64,000 nt of DNA from Rhynchopus sp. YZ270_cl-10 (Eukaryota > Euglenozoa > Diplonemea > Diplonemida > Diplonemidae). This document shows positions 62,548 through 64,000 of the stretch, piece by piece. The position numbers and the translations under genes were made by a program. How positions within the stretch are numbered: position 1 is the stretch's first letter; every line of letters begins with the position of its first letter. The notes beneath the pieces were generated by a model that saw only the letters and a list, made by a program, of their open reading frames with translations, did no database searches and was not told the origin of the DNA. The stretch is taken from positions 310,001 to 374,000 of the forward strand of contig OZ037840.1 of the NCBI GenBank assembly GCA_964035575.1, in the 5' to 3' direction.

Positions 62548-64000
62548 TTTTCACCCGCAACACTCGCACTCCAGAAGTGCACGGAGACTGGGAGGAGGTA
62601 TATCCACACAAGACCGCAGATACCCCCACCGAAGGAGGCGACGGTGCCCACCTCTACCTTGAAGGCGGCCGGGACAGTCGCAAGGACAATGAGGATTGCG
62701 CTGACAAGCTGTGTTATGTGTAAGTGGTGTTCCGGAAGGGGAGGTGAACATAGGAATTTTATCGGAAGTTTATACGGGGTGGAGGGTAGAGTTGGCTAAA
62801 GTGACGTATGTTTTTTTTTTTCTCAACATTTTTTTCAAGATGCGCAAAAAAATAAATTAGTTTCGCATTTTTAAAAGAGTGAAAACCCCCTCCTCCTCTT
62901 CCTCCCCCACCTACTGTACTCTATTCTCACCATCATATTACAATACCGTCTAACAGATACTACCATAAAACCAAACTCCGCTAGAAAAAAAAAAAACTCA
63001 GAAAGAAAAAAAAAAAAAATCAAGCATTTTTACGGTCAGTATGATATTATGTTACCGGTACTAATGGGAAGCACATACCGCACTCATCCCGAGGGTGGGT
63101 CTGATGATTTTCGAGTCTCTGAAGAAATCGAAGACCTGTGTTCTACAGAGGTAGATCAGAAGCGGGTACACCATGCAGTTCTGCATCAGCACACAGATGC
63201 GGCACACAAAGGCGAAATAGTCATCTGTGGCAAACATCTTTTTGTCAATAAAGTTCGATTCGATCGTCCCCGCGCAGTGGCGGTATCCAAACACCGCCGA
63301 CAGCCCCGGCAGGATGTAGCAAATCGCCGTCCCAATATACCCAAGCAAATGATCCCTCCCCGCCTTCCCCGGGTTTGCAGATGTCTCCAATACCGGACAA
63401 ATCAAGTTGTGCAAAAAGAACGAAAGGCACAACACCGACGCAAACTGCGGCCAAGTGTCCTTATACAATTTGAAGTTGTCGACGGTGTGTACATGGGCGT
63501 GTTGGAGAAGAATGCTGGATAGTGTGCCATCTTCGTCCACCGAGAGAGATCCGCTTGCGCTGGTATTGTCGCTTCCGTCCTCCATGCCTGCGGGGCAAAG
63601 GGAAGGGTCATTCCAGACCTGGGCAGATTTGACGATAATGAATGTCATGTTAAAAAGAACAAAGACAATGGAGAAGGTGGACATCTTGAAAAGCGGCTCC
63701 AAATTTCTGATAAACGAGAACACAAACTGCAGCACCGCGACCGCCAGGGCAACGTAGAAATCAGAGAAGAACTTCCAGGAGGTGTCGCTCAGGCCGAGAA
63801 TCGATTGCGTGGAGTACTTATGATAGCTCATAAGCGCTACGACCAGGACCAACGTAGATGTCCACTGTGCAATGGCTTCAACTAAAGGAGACATCCGCCA
63901 GATTACCTTGAAGAAGTTTGTTTCGTTGAGCTTGACAGACTGAACGTAAATCATCCTGCACGTATACAGCGACACACAAAACCCAGCAAAGAAGACTATC
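62548..64000 (-). CDS. SLC38A9-like amino-acid transporter, 3' exons (partial)
   Basis: Open from the right edge (64000) to 63079 (IVFFAGFCVSLYTCRMIY first). A 370-bp intron follows (donor GTATGT at 63078, acceptor CATAACACAG at 62709), then a second exon, 62708-62548, ending at another GTATGT. HNLICPVLE, FIDKKMFATDDYFAFVCRIC and CMVYPLLIYLCRTQVFDFF match SLC38A9 (HNCI.. NFLDNFPSSDILSFIARI, VYPLLGYLARVQLL). The joined IIRPTLGMSA/LVSAILIVLATVPAAF aligns through its next TM, confirming the splice. Members of this AAAP family move amino acids across lysosomal membranes; human SLC38A9 senses arginine for TORC1. The N-terminal half is outside the window and the final TM exon was not found; the last intron carries the hexamer MITE. 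Confidence 0.88.
62709..63078 (-). other. Intron of the transporter gene
   Basis: Minus-strand GTATGTGC donor and CACTTACACATAACACAG acceptor, 370 bp, phase 0. Splicing restores a membrane segment conserved in SLC38A9. If unspliced, the frame stops 18 nt later. Confidence 0.85.

Noticed and set aside
63973-63975. Start of the transporter at a GTG near the right edge
   Set aside because: The frame is open to base 64000 and the preceding residues (FFAGFC) continue a conserved membrane segment, so the gene extends beyond the window.

Overview
The window looks like nuclear DNA of a protist: a few genes (about 15.6 kb including introns) lie in about 48 kb of repeat-rich DNA. The evidence for a eukaryote is direct: introns with GTATGT or GTAGGT donors and AG acceptors, ankyrin and six-TM adenylate-cyclase proteins, an SLC38A9-like amino-acid transporter, and DNA transposons with target-site duplications (TSDs). 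The four larger genes with a clear start each have a pyrimidine-rich tract ending in AG 14-25 nt upstream of the ATG, as expected for spliced-leader trans-splicing. Together with the style of the surface protein and the cyclase family, this makes a euglenozoan (diplonemid- or bodonid-like) my best guess, but I see no spliced-leader gene and cannot prove it. The code appears standard.

Layout. 1-12.8 kb: no host gene; a stack of DNA elements. A small MITE (2918-6103) was hit by two PIF/Harbinger-like elements, each of which was then hit by a hAT-like element. A 3.5-kb element (6517-10060) carries a degenerate BED-finger/AT-hook transposase gene and a further nested element. 12.9-17.7 kb: a spliced gene (minus strand) for a large surface protein: signal peptide, four related ectodomain repeats, a P/T-rich stalk of about 470 residues and a multi-TM C-terminus. 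17.7-25.0 kb: repeats, including a 1.6-kb satellite of the heptamer ACACAGT. 25.0-25.46 kb: a small two-exon gene (plus). 25.9-26.9 kb: an ankyrin protein (minus). 27.3-29.3 kb: TIR elements, including an inverted second copy of the 4.5-kb hAT element. 30.6-48.4 kb: a same-strand cluster (minus) of three paralogous six-TM class III cyclases plus a 3' fragment of a fourth, separated by satellites, MULE-like elements and a 1.35-kb TIR element. 49-62 kb: Tc1/mariner, hAT and foldback MITEs, a relic of a hAT transposase C-terminus and a triplicated C-rich segment. 62.5-64 kb: the 3' part of an SLC38A9-like transporter gene (minus), running off the right edge.

Functional links. Two cyclases (30.7 and 43.0 kb) keep every catalytic residue and should make cAMP at a membrane. 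The third (46.6 kb) has lost the catalytic lobe and keeps only the degenerate C-terminal lobe, so it is probably a non-catalytic partner or a decaying copy. Nothing in the window suggests a dedicated pathway.

Most unusual. (1) More than 20 short inverted repeats whose loop is always GNA on one strand (GAA, GCA or GGA), spread over unrelated repeat families. (2) An 85-bp module with about 15 copies, found in hAT-like elements and beside satellite arrays. (3) Insertions nested deeply enough for their order to be read from TSDs, with a paralogous empty site for the outermost element at 59.9 kb. (4) Microsatellite expansions (9-, 7- and 6-bp units) inside or beside mobile elements, one of them in an intron of the transporter gene.
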